From a virus: a stretch of 37,889 nucleotides of DNA. The notes under the pieces are model-generated. The model searched no databases. It was not told where the DNA came from and worked only from the letters and a program-made list of their open reading frames with translations. The DNA lies in IMG/VR virus record IMGVR_UViG_3300047585_000028, positions 1 through 37,889 of that record; one strand, written 5' to 3'. A program made the translations under genes and the position numbers. Below, piece after piece: positions 12,270 through 21,152 of the stretch; position 1 is the stretch's first letter; each line of letters starts with the position of its first letter.

Positions 12270-14579
12270 CTATTGGCCTAGATAAGACATGCTCACCCAG
12301 CTAAACGTTGAACCGGGCTGTAGCCCAGGCGCGGTGTTGGCGTTTAAAGTTCTAATTGTAATCTGATCGTTAAGGTTCAGGTTTTGCGTATCGTTAATCA
12401 AAACTGTTGCAATGGCCTGTCCTGTCGCAAGCTCATTTGTCATCACATTAACCTGGTTCCCATTCTTATAAATACCAATGGCAACGTTGTCCCCAGCAAC
12501 AGCAGTTTGTGTGTGCTGTATGCAAGCGGATATTTGCCACCGTCCAGCCCTATTAACAGTAATTATTCCACTAGATCCAGCCATCAATCCTAACGTGTCA
12601 TAGTCTAATGTCCGCCAAGAAACTGCCGCGAATGACCCGCTTATAACGCTTGATGCAGCAGTCCATCTCATGCCGGCCGGTTGATAGTTATAATTGGTTG
12701 ATTGCCACGAAGTTCCGTCAGAGACGAATTCCATCTCCTGGTACTGGCTAGTCATAGTTGGGCTTACAATAGGTCCGGCAAACAGAGCGTTGCTGCAAGT
12801 TACCGTTACAATTCCAGCCCCTGGGTCTGCCTTAATCGCCTTAAAAACGAAACCAGAGTTTCCAGACGGATTAAAGAGCTGGATATTGCATATTCCGCTA
12901 TTTGAAATCACCAGCTGCGTGGAGCTTCCAACGACATAGTTAGATGTTGTTATGGTCACAACATTTAAGTTTGCAACACTTGCAGCCAGTGATCCCCAGG
13001 TTAGTCCGCCAGAACCATTGTTAATTGGAACTGTATTTGCTCCCCCTTGCGAAGAGGGCCATACAATGCCGTAGCTTGCAGAAGATCCAGAAATAGTCTG
13101 AGTAAATATGTTTCCACTGGATGATGCCGTCATCACCAGATTTACGCCGCCAGTAAGCAGAAATGACGAAGCAGATAGAACTGCCCTTTGATGCGTCAAA
13201 AGCCTGCCGCCAACGTTAAAGCCTATATATCCAGAAGTAGCGTTCTCTGAGAGGAGAAATAGTGCTGATTGAAACGCTGTGGCAGAGACGTAGCTGCCGC
13301 CAGAAAAATAACCTGAGCTCAGGTTGGCAGCATTGCCTATCTCTGTCGCGTTATTGCCAGAAAACACACCATTCATAATCTGAAAGGCAGTGACTGAGTT
13401 TGGAGAAACACTGGCGTTGCCGTATTGGAATAACCCTACGCCGTTAAAGTTACCCTGAGCGGTAAATGGATTCGCATTCGTCGTGCCGGCAACTGTGTTA
13501 TAGCCAAAATTGACCTGGCCACCAGAGCACACAACCATCTGAATCCCAGCATTGCTGTTCTGGCTAAATACGACCGTTGAGGCAGAGATAGAAAAGCCCG
13601 TCCCTGGGCTTGCTGAAAAACTTATTCCAGGAAGGCTTGTTGTGCCAGACGGTAAAATAATCTGCTGGCCTGCCTGCACAGTCATTGTGCCAGCCGAGTT
13701 AACAAAAATGTTCTTATATTCAAAGCCAGTCCCAGCAGAATTCATGCCGTAAAGCTGAAAAGCCTGGCCAAAAGAACTATTCCCGGTGCCGCCGGCCGAT
13801 ACTTGTAAAACACCAGCAATAAAGCTTCCAGAGCCTATATTGGGCTGTAGCCAAACTGGCGGAGCACTCGATCCCTGACCAGTTAAAACATATCCAGTTG
13901 GCCCAGCCGGCGTTTCTCCCATTGCCATGGTTGATGCGCCATACATAACGCCATATTGAGTCAACGGCTGGTTCTGCCCAGTGCCGCCGTAAGTAACCGG
14001 CAGCGTGCCCGCATACGCAATAGCGCCGCTCTGGCCGGTCGCAACTAACCCAAGAGCCCAACCGTTGGCCCCGGAATTCACACACAGTGGGGCTCCACCA
14101 GAGACGCCAGGAAGGGCAATGGCCTGAGGAAGAACTGAGCTGAATTGAACGTTGCCAGTTACGAAGCCAAGCCCGTCTGGCAGCTGGATGCACTTGTTCA
14201 CATCGTCTTGAAGCCTCTGCACCAGGGCCGTTAGGTAATCAAACTGCTGGACTAGGGCTAAAGAGTTGACCGGACTATTTTGCTGCTGAGCGAAGTTCTG
14301 AACCGGGTTTGGGGATCTAACGATAATCAAAGACAAGTTGGTGGCAAGAGCAGAGGCCAGAATGACCGTTCCACCGGCCGGGTAAACGCCCTGCTGGTTA
14401 ACGGTGCCGCCCACCGTGTAGTTCGTATTTAGAACCTGCGGGTAGATGATCGATGAGCCGGTATCAAAGGCATAAACATCGAGATCTTGGGGATTAAAGA
14501 AGTAATAGGGAAATGAGAAGATGGTGGAGGAGCCGTCACCAGAATAAGAAACCCGATTTGTTGTGCTTGATAGTCCCAT
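12270..14579 (-). CDS. Tail fibre protein, T7 gp17-like N-terminus
   Basis: 769 aa. The first ~135 residues (VSYSGDGSSTIFSFPYYF, then YPAGGTVILASAL and LVQRLQDDVNKCIQ) match the virion-attachment domain of T7-like tail fibres. The central part is Gly/Ser/Asn-rich with YGGTGQN and SAGGTGNSS repeats, typical of fibrous trimers. The C-terminal ~130 residues (WRTLDYDTLG ... SWVSMSYLGQ) look like a C1q/jelly-roll-type receptor-binding head. It should contact the host surface, probably LPS or another glycan. It starts one base after the stop of the ejection-protein gene upstream. Confidence 0.88.
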   Translation of the reverse strand: MGLSSTTNRVSYSGDGSSTIFSFPYYFFNPQDLDVYAFDTGSSIIYPQVLNTNYTVGGTVNQQGVYPAGGTVILASALATNLSLIIVRSPNPVQNFAQQQNSPVNSLALVQQFDYLTALVQRLQDDVNKCIQLPDGLGFVTGNVQFSSVLPQAIALPGVSGGAPLCVNSGANGWALGLVATGQSGAIAYAGTLPVTYGGTGQNQPLTQYGVMYGASTMAMGETPAGPTGYVLTGQGSSAPPVWLQPNIGSGSFIAGVLQVSAGGTGNSSFGQAFQLYGMNSAGTGFEYKNIFVNSAGTMTVQAGQQIILPSGTTSLPGISFSASPGTGFSISASTVVFSQNSNAGIQMVVCSGGQVNFGYNTVAGTTNANPFTAQGNFNGVGLFQYGNASVSPNSVTAFQIMNGVFSGNNATEIGNAANLSSGYFSGGSYVSATAFQSALFLLSENATSGYIGFNVGGRLLTHQRAVLSASSFLLTGGVNLVMTASSSGNIFTQTISGSSASYGIVWPSSQGGANTVPINNGSGGLTWGSLAASVANLNVVTITTSNYVVGSSTQLVISNSGICNIQLFNPSGNSGFVFKAIKADPGAGIVTVTCSNALFAGPIVSPTMTSQYQEMEFVSDGTSWQSTNYNYQPAGMRWTAASSVISGSFAAVSWRTLDYDTLGLMAGSSGIITVNRAGRWQISACIQHTQTAVAGDNVAIGIYKNGNQVNVMTNELATGQAIATVLINDTQNLNLNDQITIRTLNANTAPGLQPGSTFSWVSMSYLGQ

Positions 14580-17500
14580 CTATTGCCCCGCCGTCTTTTT
14601 AGCCTTAGCCATTTCTGAAAACTCATCCATCTGAGCATTCCCAAACTTCGCGGCCGACACCATGTGATACATCATCGTATCAATAAGCTGCCTCTTTTGG
14701 ACTGGATTAATGCCCGGATCCTGATAGACCTTTTGAATCGCCATGTTCGTGTTCTGAATCGCTTTATCAATACCAACGAGTTTATCCATGTTAATCGAAT
14801 ACTTATCCATTAACCTTCTCGCCTCTACGATGTTCCCCTGCTGGGCCATGGCTTTAATGCTGGCCTGAACCTGGGACGCTTGTTTATAGCGATCTTCAAA
14901 GTCCGAAATGCTCTGTGGTTTCGCGTTTGGAAATCTGATCGTGAATTCTTTTACAAATGGAATATCGGAAAGCGTATCTACCGGCTTTACGACGTCAGGC
15001 GCAATGCCAGCAGCCCTTAGACCTTTGTCTATGACGTTAACGGCATAATATCCAAGTGTGCCACTCCATCCTCGAATGTAGTTTTCAAGAACCTGCGGGG
15101 AATCAAGCTTCGCATCTGATGGTCCGATGTCTCTAACAAGCGGAACATATGATAAAACCTTGCCCAAAGCTTTGGCTGTCTCAGATGTGTAGCGGTCATA
15201 CTGCATCTCAGGAAGTTTATTTTCCATCGACTGTCTCACCAGCGCCGTATTTGTATACATCTGCCGATTCACAGCCTGCTCAACTAGAGGCTGAACTGCT
15301 GTAGGCAAGGCATCTGGAATAAGAGATCGACCCACGGTCTTCACAAAGCTGCCAAATGCCCCCGGATCCTTCTTTTGAAAGGCCTCCATTGCAGCCTCAA
15401 TGCCAGAGCCAAATAGAATGCCATTAGTAAATGGCTTTTGGATCCTATAGATGGTCCCGTCATTCACCTGATGTGTGCCATCTGGCATAAGCCTATAGTT
15501 CGAAGGATATGCAGACTTCACACTCATGGCTTCTGCGAGTGAATTGGCCGGCCGCCAGTTAGCCATATGGATCTGCCAATAGTTATATTTCTGCCAATTT
15601 GGAGAATCCTTAAGAGCATCATCGTTAGACTGAGCAAGTGACAAGAGCACAGACGGCACAGTGATGTAGGCCAAATTCTTTGCAATATAGCCCGTGCCCA
15701 ATTGCTTAAGCGCATCCAATGGTGCAACGTCACCCTTTAAATATCCTTGCATGACCTTGGCATCTTGGCCAAGGGCCTGAAACATTCTAGATTGCCCCTG
15801 AAGATGGACGTTTAGGAAGGCCGTGATCTGAAGGAGAGCACTTCTTTGAAGCCCTTGCTTTTGAAAGTCAGGCAGCACTTCTCTGGCCGCAAAGGCAGCC
15901 TCCACCCGGCTAGCACCCTTATCAAGCATCCTGGAATATTCAGCAAACCTAATCATGTTATCGTGGCTTACAATAAGCATGTGGGAGAAGTCACCCACCC
16001 TTTTGGCCAGGTTCCATGCCTTATCTGTAAATGGAGCATCTTTGTTTAGCTCATAGATCTTGTTATCAAGATAGTTTTCAGCCAGTGGCTTTAAAGAGCT
16101 GACCGCACCACCATCGTAAAAAAAGTTTTGAACTTTATCCCCGCCCTTTAAAAACTCTGGCAGATAGGAAAAGGCCTGAAACATCTTAAGGCCCGTTTGC
16201 GAAAGCGTCGGGGCCGTGAGCTCCTGCCTCCATGCGTGCCTTGGAGCAAACAATGGGTTATCTACGGTGCCTATTCTTAAGGCAGTAGCGAATGGTTTAA
16301 GCAGGCTGGTCCAGGTTGAGATGGCTGGATCATTTCCGACCATTCGATTCAGAGACGCGGCCACTTCTTTAGGGACATCAAACAAGGTTCTTTTGCCGTT
16401 GTCCCAGTAAGCGACCTGAGTCTTTGGATCCATCGGCCCAGTTTGATTCTTCGACCTTCTAATCAAAGCATCCGGCTTTTGGGTATCCGTTTCTTCTACC
16501 TCACCACCTAATAGCGCCTGGCCGGGGACAGGCTCTTGAAGATGCTGCTGAAGATCTTCTCCCAGCATGTCAGAAATGTAAGTGTTATGTGCCTTAGTGA
16601 TATGGGCTAGCTCTATAAGGGCCTTAAGATCCTTCAAGCGAGAGAGGATGGGATCTTGTAGCTTTAAATCAGAGTCCCCAATCTTCTTTATAGCCCTTGA
16701 GCCACTGGGAGTAAGCCCAGTGATGGGATCTGGCTCAATGATCTTCTTAAAAGAGATGTGGCGCTGGTTGAGATCCTTGATGGCCTCGGCTGATTCTTGA
16801 GAATACCGGCCGGAAGCTGCGACGTAGTCAATAACCCTATTGCCAAAGTCCACGAATCTCTGAAAGAATGGTGCCACCTGTGGATTGTTGCGAAGAAACT
16901 CTCTATCGGCAGACTGCGCATCAGACCTGTTCTCTGTGCCCGGCTGATCCTTGCCACGAAGACCAAGCTCTAATGTCCGGGCTGCGATACCAAAGGCTTT
17001 GAAGTTATTAAGAAGAATGTCCCCGGTCTTTTGTTTATACTCTTGAAAAATATCCATGAGAGATTCGCCATTGACCTCTGCCGTATTGAAATCTCTCGTT
17101 CCCACATCTAAGAACTGTGCGACCTTATCGTTGACTGCCGCAAAGATACGCATAAGCACATGGGCATTTTCAGGATTGTCAAGTTTATCGCCAAGCGCCT
17201 CAATTTGATCTTTAACAGCTGTCGTATAATCGAGCCCATTGGCTACCGCAGAATCGATGCCATCTGAAACCGTATCTACTAGTGATTTTTTTGCAGGCTC
17301 TTTTTTCTCACCGATCCGTGATAGAATTTCATCACGGGCAGCACTGGCCCCTGGCTTTGTGTCTTCTTCTTTAGGGATCGTGGCGGGTACGTTAGAACCA
17401 TCCTCTGACTTTGTCTGATCCTCGGATGGCGGAGGGGGCTCAGACCCTTTCGCATCCTTGGGAATATCCTGATTCTCAGATAACAACTCACCCTTTAAGG

Positions 17501-18356
17501 CTGGATCATTGCTGGCTGCTTCAATCGTTTCATGAGGCAAGGCTCCTGTGTTCTTATAGATGTTCATTAGCTTTGGGGTTATGTAGCCAACGGCATGAAG
17601 CCCACCAATGGCAATGGCACCATTGATGAAATCATTCTTGCTTGGCAGATGGCCCTCTAGAGCGCTAGAGACTGTGGTTTGTGCGGCGATTTCTGCCGCA
17701 ACCCTTCCAGCTGTTCCAGCCAAAGCACCACCCAACCCACCGGTAAGCTCAGAAGCAACGCCAACCGTTGCACCCTTCATGGCCTCAATAGTAGCCTTGG
17801 TTATTCTGCTGGCCATTTCTCCAGCGCTGTCTATTCCACCAGGCTTATTATATTCATCCGTAAGCAGACTACGAATTGCTGGGGGGGCCGCAAAAGCAGC
17901 AGCAGCCATTCCAATGGGTCCTGTCTCAAAGGCTGCACCACCAGCAGCTAGCATTGTTGGAAAGTCTCCCAACATCTGGGCCGCAGAGGCTACAAAGTGT
18001 TGGCCATAACCAGCGTCAGGGCCCAAAACAGTATCAGGCTTTCCACCAACAAACATTCCAACGTTGCCCTGCTCCCAACCGGCCTTAGCTGCTTCAATCA
18101 GCCCCTTTGCCTCAATTGGCCCGGTGGGCGGCACATATCCATTCTTCTTTAAATTATCTGCTACCTTGCTCTTAAAACCTGACATATCAGGCTCTTTGCG
18201 GCCAAAGTATTGATTGATTTGGTCTGCCGAATATCCACCCTGCTGCAATTTTTGTGCAGTGGCTGATTTCCAATCATCGACCTGTTGATCAGTGTAGCCA
18301 CCAAACTTAAGTTGCTGTGCCTTTAAAAGGCCGGCCGGCTGCTGATCAGCGTCCAC
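14580..18356 (-). CDS. Large internal virion (ejection) protein, gp16 position, LPD38-like segment
   Basis: 1258 aa, in the T7 gp16 position directly before the tail fibre. The N-terminus has related short motifs (FGGYTDQQVDDW, QGGYSADQINQYFG). Ala/Gly-rich hydrophobic stretches lie at about 120-165 and 185-225, which could insert into a membrane. Residues about 700-900 include APRHAWRQELTAP and LPDFQKQGLQRSALLQITAF followed by LNVHLQGQSR, a pattern I associate with the large polyvalent-protein domain LPD38. No transglycosylase motif of T7 gp16 is seen. It is probably ejected into the host cell with the DNA. Confidence 0.72.
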   Translation of the reverse strand: MDADQQPAGLLKAQQLKFGGYTDQQVDDWKSATAQKLQQGGYSADQINQYFGRKEPDMSGFKSKVADNLKKNGYVPPTGPIEAKGLIEAAKAGWEQGNVGMFVGGKPDTVLGPDAGYGQHFVASAAQMLGDFPTMLAAGGAAFETGPIGMAAAAFAAPPAIRSLLTDEYNKPGGIDSAGEMASRITKATIEAMKGATVGVASELTGGLGGALAGTAGRVAAEIAAQTTVSSALEGHLPSKNDFINGAIAIGGLHAVGYITPKLMNIYKNTGALPHETIEAASNDPALKGELLSENQDIPKDAKGSEPPPPSEDQTKSEDGSNVPATIPKEEDTKPGASAARDEILSRIGEKKEPAKKSLVDTVSDGIDSAVANGLDYTTAVKDQIEALGDKLDNPENAHVLMRIFAAVNDKVAQFLDVGTRDFNTAEVNGESLMDIFQEYKQKTGDILLNNFKAFGIAARTLELGLRGKDQPGTENRSDAQSADREFLRNNPQVAPFFQRFVDFGNRVIDYVAASGRYSQESAEAIKDLNQRHISFKKIIEPDPITGLTPSGSRAIKKIGDSDLKLQDPILSRLKDLKALIELAHITKAHNTYISDMLGEDLQQHLQEPVPGQALLGGEVEETDTQKPDALIRRSKNQTGPMDPKTQVAYWDNGKRTLFDVPKEVAASLNRMVGNDPAISTWTSLLKPFATALRIGTVDNPLFAPRHAWRQELTAPTLSQTGLKMFQAFSYLPEFLKGGDKVQNFFYDGGAVSSLKPLAENYLDNKIYELNKDAPFTDKAWNLAKRVGDFSHMLIVSHDNMIRFAEYSRMLDKGASRVEAAFAAREVLPDFQKQGLQRSALLQITAFLNVHLQGQSRMFQALGQDAKVMQGYLKGDVAPLDALKQLGTGYIAKNLAYITVPSVLLSLAQSNDDALKDSPNWQKYNYWQIHMANWRPANSLAEAMSVKSAYPSNYRLMPDGTHQVNDGTIYRIQKPFTNGILFGSGIEAAMEAFQKKDPGAFGSFVKTVGRSLIPDALPTAVQPLVEQAVNRQMYTNTALVRQSMENKLPEMQYDRYTSETAKALGKVLSYVPLVRDIGPSDAKLDSPQVLENYIRGWSGTLGYYAVNVIDKGLRAAGIAPDVVKPVDTLSDIPFVKEFTIRFPNAKPQSISDFEDRYKQASQVQASIKAMAQQGNIVEARRLMDKYSINMDKLVGIDKAIQNTNMAIQKVYQDPGINPVQKRQLIDTMMYHMVSAAKFGNAQMDEFSEMAKAKKTAGQ

Positions 18357-20154
18357 GGTCTATTTCCCTATTTCTCTTCTTTCGTGCATCACTAATAGCT
18401 TTTTGCTCAGCATCGGTTTTATAACCAATGGCTGCTCCTATAGAGCTAATGTCATCGCCACTAGCGGCAGGTTTTGCTGTTAAAATTGGGGAATCCGGTA
18501 ACGCGATCTCTGTCCGATCGGGAGCCGCTGGAGCAGCCTTTGCGGCACCCTTCTTGGCTATTCTAGCTAGGTAATCCTCTAAAATTGGGGAATCCGGTAA
18601 CGCGATCTCTGTCCGATCGGGAGCCGCTGGAGCAGCCTTTGCGGCACCCTTCTTGGCTATTCTAGCTAGGTAAGCCTCTGGATCTTCTCCAGGCCTTGCC
18701 GCCTCTGGCACTGGAGTTGGGTTTGGATTATCGCCGGTTGTTTTATATCCGTTTGCTTTATCCACCCTGTCCTGCGCTTGGCCCTGAAGCTGATCCTGCC
18801 AATTCGTTCTGTAGTGAGAAACAGTTTGTGGTGTAGCGAAATAATCCTTGCTATTTGGATTAGCCGCATCGTCAGGATTGCCTCCGGCCGCTTTAATCTT
18901 CTGCCGAGCCTTAAAATAATCCATCATGAACTGTGTGGCCGCCGTATCATTCTTGGGATCAAAGTTACCAGTGAGTGGATCCTTGGCCCGTATTTGATTG
19001 GCCTGAATTAAAATGGCCTTAGATGCAAAGTCCTGAGCTTTTCCAAGATCTGTTTTCCCAAAGGCTTCAAGATATGAATTCATGTGCGTTGGTGGAATTT
19101 GTCCAGTGGCCACCTGTTGAAAAATCTGATCCTGGCTAGTAATCGCATCGGGAGCTTGCTGATCAAGGATACGGCGATAGAGATCTAATTGCTTTCTAGG
19201 ATCTGCTTTAAAGTCTTGCGCCGCTTGGCGCTTATTGATTTCGGTAAACCTGTCGGCCTGCTCCCAGCTGATTGTCCCATTTTTGGCAGCCTGGTTGATT
19301 GTATCCTGGCTCAGCGTACCCGATTCAAGAGCCTGAATATGAGCAGCCCCAAACTGATCAGACGTGGCCTTACGCTTAAGGTCTACCGCCCTTTGTGCCC
19401 GCTCTGCCTCTACGTTTTTAGAGTTTTCATAGTGATCAATCTTGCCCTGAATCTGTTCTTTTTGCTGGACGGTTAGGAATTGCCCAAGCCCGTCACCTTG
19501 AAGCATTCGCTGGGCCTTTGCAGGATCTTGCTGGGCATAGCCGATAAGGGCAGCCTCCGCATATTGAGACTGCATAGTGTCTATGGCTTTTTGCCGGTAC
19601 TTTTCTGGCAGGCCACCAGATTGAATCATCTGATCTACGGCCTCTAGGCCTTGATTGTGCACATCCTCAAATGATGTTGGATCTTGCATGAGGACAGATG
19701 AATTCTTGTTTACTGCGTCCTGCCATTGACCTTGTGATTCACGGGCTGCGATCTGTGCCTTGCCAGCCATCGCGGTTTGCAAAAGGTGGCCCTTAAGCCT
19801 GGCTTGCTGGCGCCCGAAGAAGTTCTTTCCCTGTGGGGTCGTTAGGTTTTGGCTGCCGTCTGTGGTGGAGTCGTCATACTCCTGCATGAATTGATCAACA
19901 TCAAGAGAGCCATCTTGTGTTTGCTGTTGAAGCTTTGCGGTTTGAAAAGCCCTTTGGTCAGCAAACTGAGCATACACATCGGCCGTTTCCTGCTGGGCTG
20001 TGCGCTCCCTTATATAGCCAAGACCTTGGGAAATGTCTTGACCCATTCGCTCTAGACCTCGCCCCATGGCTCCTGCTTGTTGGATGTCTGGAGAGACTCC
20101 GCCAACGGGGCCGGGTGATTCTATCTGGGGTGTGTACTCTTCAATCTGTGCCAT
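18346..20154 (-). CDS. Internal virion protein, gp15 position
   Basis: 602 aa, rich in Gln, Asp and Ala and predicted mostly helical, as T7 gp15 is. It lacks enzymatic motifs. The N-terminus (PGPVGGVSPDIQQAGAMG) resembles the starts of internal proteins of environmental podoviruses. Residues about 493-558 are a tandem 33-aa duplication, encoded by a 98/99 identical 99-bp repeat, in a low-complexity Pro/Ala-rich tail. Its end overlaps the next gene by 11 bases. It probably forms part of the inner core and DNA-ejection tunnel. Confidence 0.75.
   Translation of the reverse strand: MAQIEEYTPQIESPGPVGGVSPDIQQAGAMGRGLERMGQDISQGLGYIRERTAQQETADVYAQFADQRAFQTAKLQQQTQDGSLDVDQFMQEYDDSTTDGSQNLTTPQGKNFFGRQQARLKGHLLQTAMAGKAQIAARESQGQWQDAVNKNSSVLMQDPTSFEDVHNQGLEAVDQMIQSGGLPEKYRQKAIDTMQSQYAEAALIGYAQQDPAKAQRMLQGDGLGQFLTVQQKEQIQGKIDHYENSKNVEAERAQRAVDLKRKATSDQFGAAHIQALESGTLSQDTINQAAKNGTISWEQADRFTEINKRQAAQDFKADPRKQLDLYRRILDQQAPDAITSQDQIFQQVATGQIPPTHMNSYLEAFGKTDLGKAQDFASKAILIQANQIRAKDPLTGNFDPKNDTAATQFMMDYFKARQKIKAAGGNPDDAANPNSKDYFATPQTVSHYRTNWQDQLQGQAQDRVDKANGYKTTGDNPNPTPVPEAARPGEDPEAYLARIAKKGAAKAAPAAPDRTEIALPDSPILEDYLARIAKKGAAKAAPAAPDRTEIALPDSPILTAKPAASGDDISSIGAAIGYKTDAEQKAISDARKKRNREIDRGR
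18482..18679. repeat. 99-bp tandem duplication within the internal virion protein gene
   Basis: 18482-18580 and 18581-18679 are identical except for one base (TAATCCTCT against TAAGCCTCT), which changes Asp to Ala. The period is in frame (33 codons). Near-identity shows a very recent event, or an assembly artefact. Confidence 0.95.
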
Positions 20155-20712
20155 CTATACCGCCGCCAAGGCTTCATCGCCGCCAGTTGCATCTAAGGCC
20201 GTTGATTCGCCAGACCCGCTATTGACTTCATCAATCCCCTGCTCATTGCCTTCAGCATCAGCCCCATCAGAACTTCCACCAGACGAGTTTCCAATAGACT
20301 GCGAAACACCACCAAACATGGATCCTATAGCATTAAAGTAAGAAGCATTGAGGGCGTTGTTGCCGGCCACCTGATCAAGGCTGGCTTGGTTTTCATAGTT
20401 GATCGCCTTAACCTGACCACCATAAAGAATATTCTGCCGGTCTAGTTCCGCGTTGGCAGCAGATGAGGCCATCACAGACATCACTGATCCAGAATCACCA
20501 GTTACGCCACTTGCGCCGTATGCAGCCTTTGATGCGCCAATAGCTCTCGTGGCCGCCACAGATTGCTTCTGAGCATTAAGGGCTGCCGATCTAAGCGCCA
20601 AATTGGCGTTATTGGTCTGCACCTGGGCGTTATAGTTATAGAGCTGGCTCTCTTGTTGGCCCTGCTCTAGGGCTCCGGCTGCTTGAAATGGTCCTCCAAT
20701 GAATGAAGACAT
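20155..20712 (-). CDS. Internal virion protein, T7 gp14-like
   Basis: 185 aa. An Ala/Asn/Gln-rich helical core (QSQ-type segments, ALRSAALNAQKQSVAATRAI) with RQNILYGGQVKAINYENQA matches the phage virion core protein family that includes T7 gp14. The C-terminal 50 residues are Gly/Ser/Asp-rich and disordered. In T7 this protein forms a channel in the outer membrane during ejection. Position between the gp13-like and gp15-like genes supports the call. Its start overlaps the previous stop by one base. Confidence 0.85.
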   Translation of the reverse strand: MSSFIGGPFQAAGALEQGQQESQLYNYNAQVQTNNANLALRSAALNAQKQSVAATRAIGASKAAYGASGVTGDSGSVMSVMASSAANAELDRQNILYGGQVKAINYENQASLDQVAGNNALNASYFNAIGSMFGGVSQSIGNSSGGSSDGADAEGNEQGIDEVNSGSGESTALDATGGDEALAAV

Positions 20713-21152
20713 TATTCCCTCACCATCGAATAAAGAGCGCAGTCCTCACCGCTAGGCAGATACCTTCTCGCCCGCTCTACCTCTAGATGAAACCCCAGCA
20801 TCTCTGCCCTACGCTTGCCAACTAGAAACTGACACCCAACAGAGAGCTCAATTCTTTGATATCTGGTGCCGATTTCTTCTTTAAGCCATCGCCTGATCAC
20901 CCGGTACGTGGGCACAAAGTGATGCTTGCTTTTCTCAGAGAACATCGCCCACAATTGCCCCCGGCCGGCCCAGTATGGCGATATGCCGCCACTGACCATA
21001 AGCTCACCCTTATAGATAAAGCTCACAGAGCCGATCTTCTCCATGCGCTCAATGTCGCTATGTGAAAAATGTGGCGCCATGGACTTATTCATAGGCTCCT
21101 CTAAAAGCTTTAAGAGATGCCACCGTCTAAAGGGCACGAGCTCAGACATCAA
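20712..21152 (-). CDS. Internal virion protein, T7 gp13-like
   Basis: 146 aa. The sequence ELVPFRRWHLLKLLEE, the central YKGELMVSGGISPYWAGRGQ and the GCQFLVGKRRAEMLGF end resemble T7 gp13-type proteins, which have a GNAT acetyltransferase-like fold and are needed for virion assembly but not found as enzymes in mature particles. GRGQLWAMFSE corresponds to the acetyl-CoA loop region. It starts inside the last 11 bases of the nozzle gene. Confidence 0.8.
   Translation of the reverse strand: MMSELVPFRRWHLLKLLEEPMNKSMAPHFSHSDIERMEKIGSVSFIYKGELMVSGGISPYWAGRGQLWAMFSEKSKHHFVPTYRVIRRWLKEEIGTRYQRIELSVGCQFLVGKRRAEMLGFHLEVERARRYLPSGEDCALYSMVRE

Noticed and set aside
12384-12939. Plus-strand frames inside the tail fibre gene
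   Set aside because: Antisense shadows of a well-supported structural gene.
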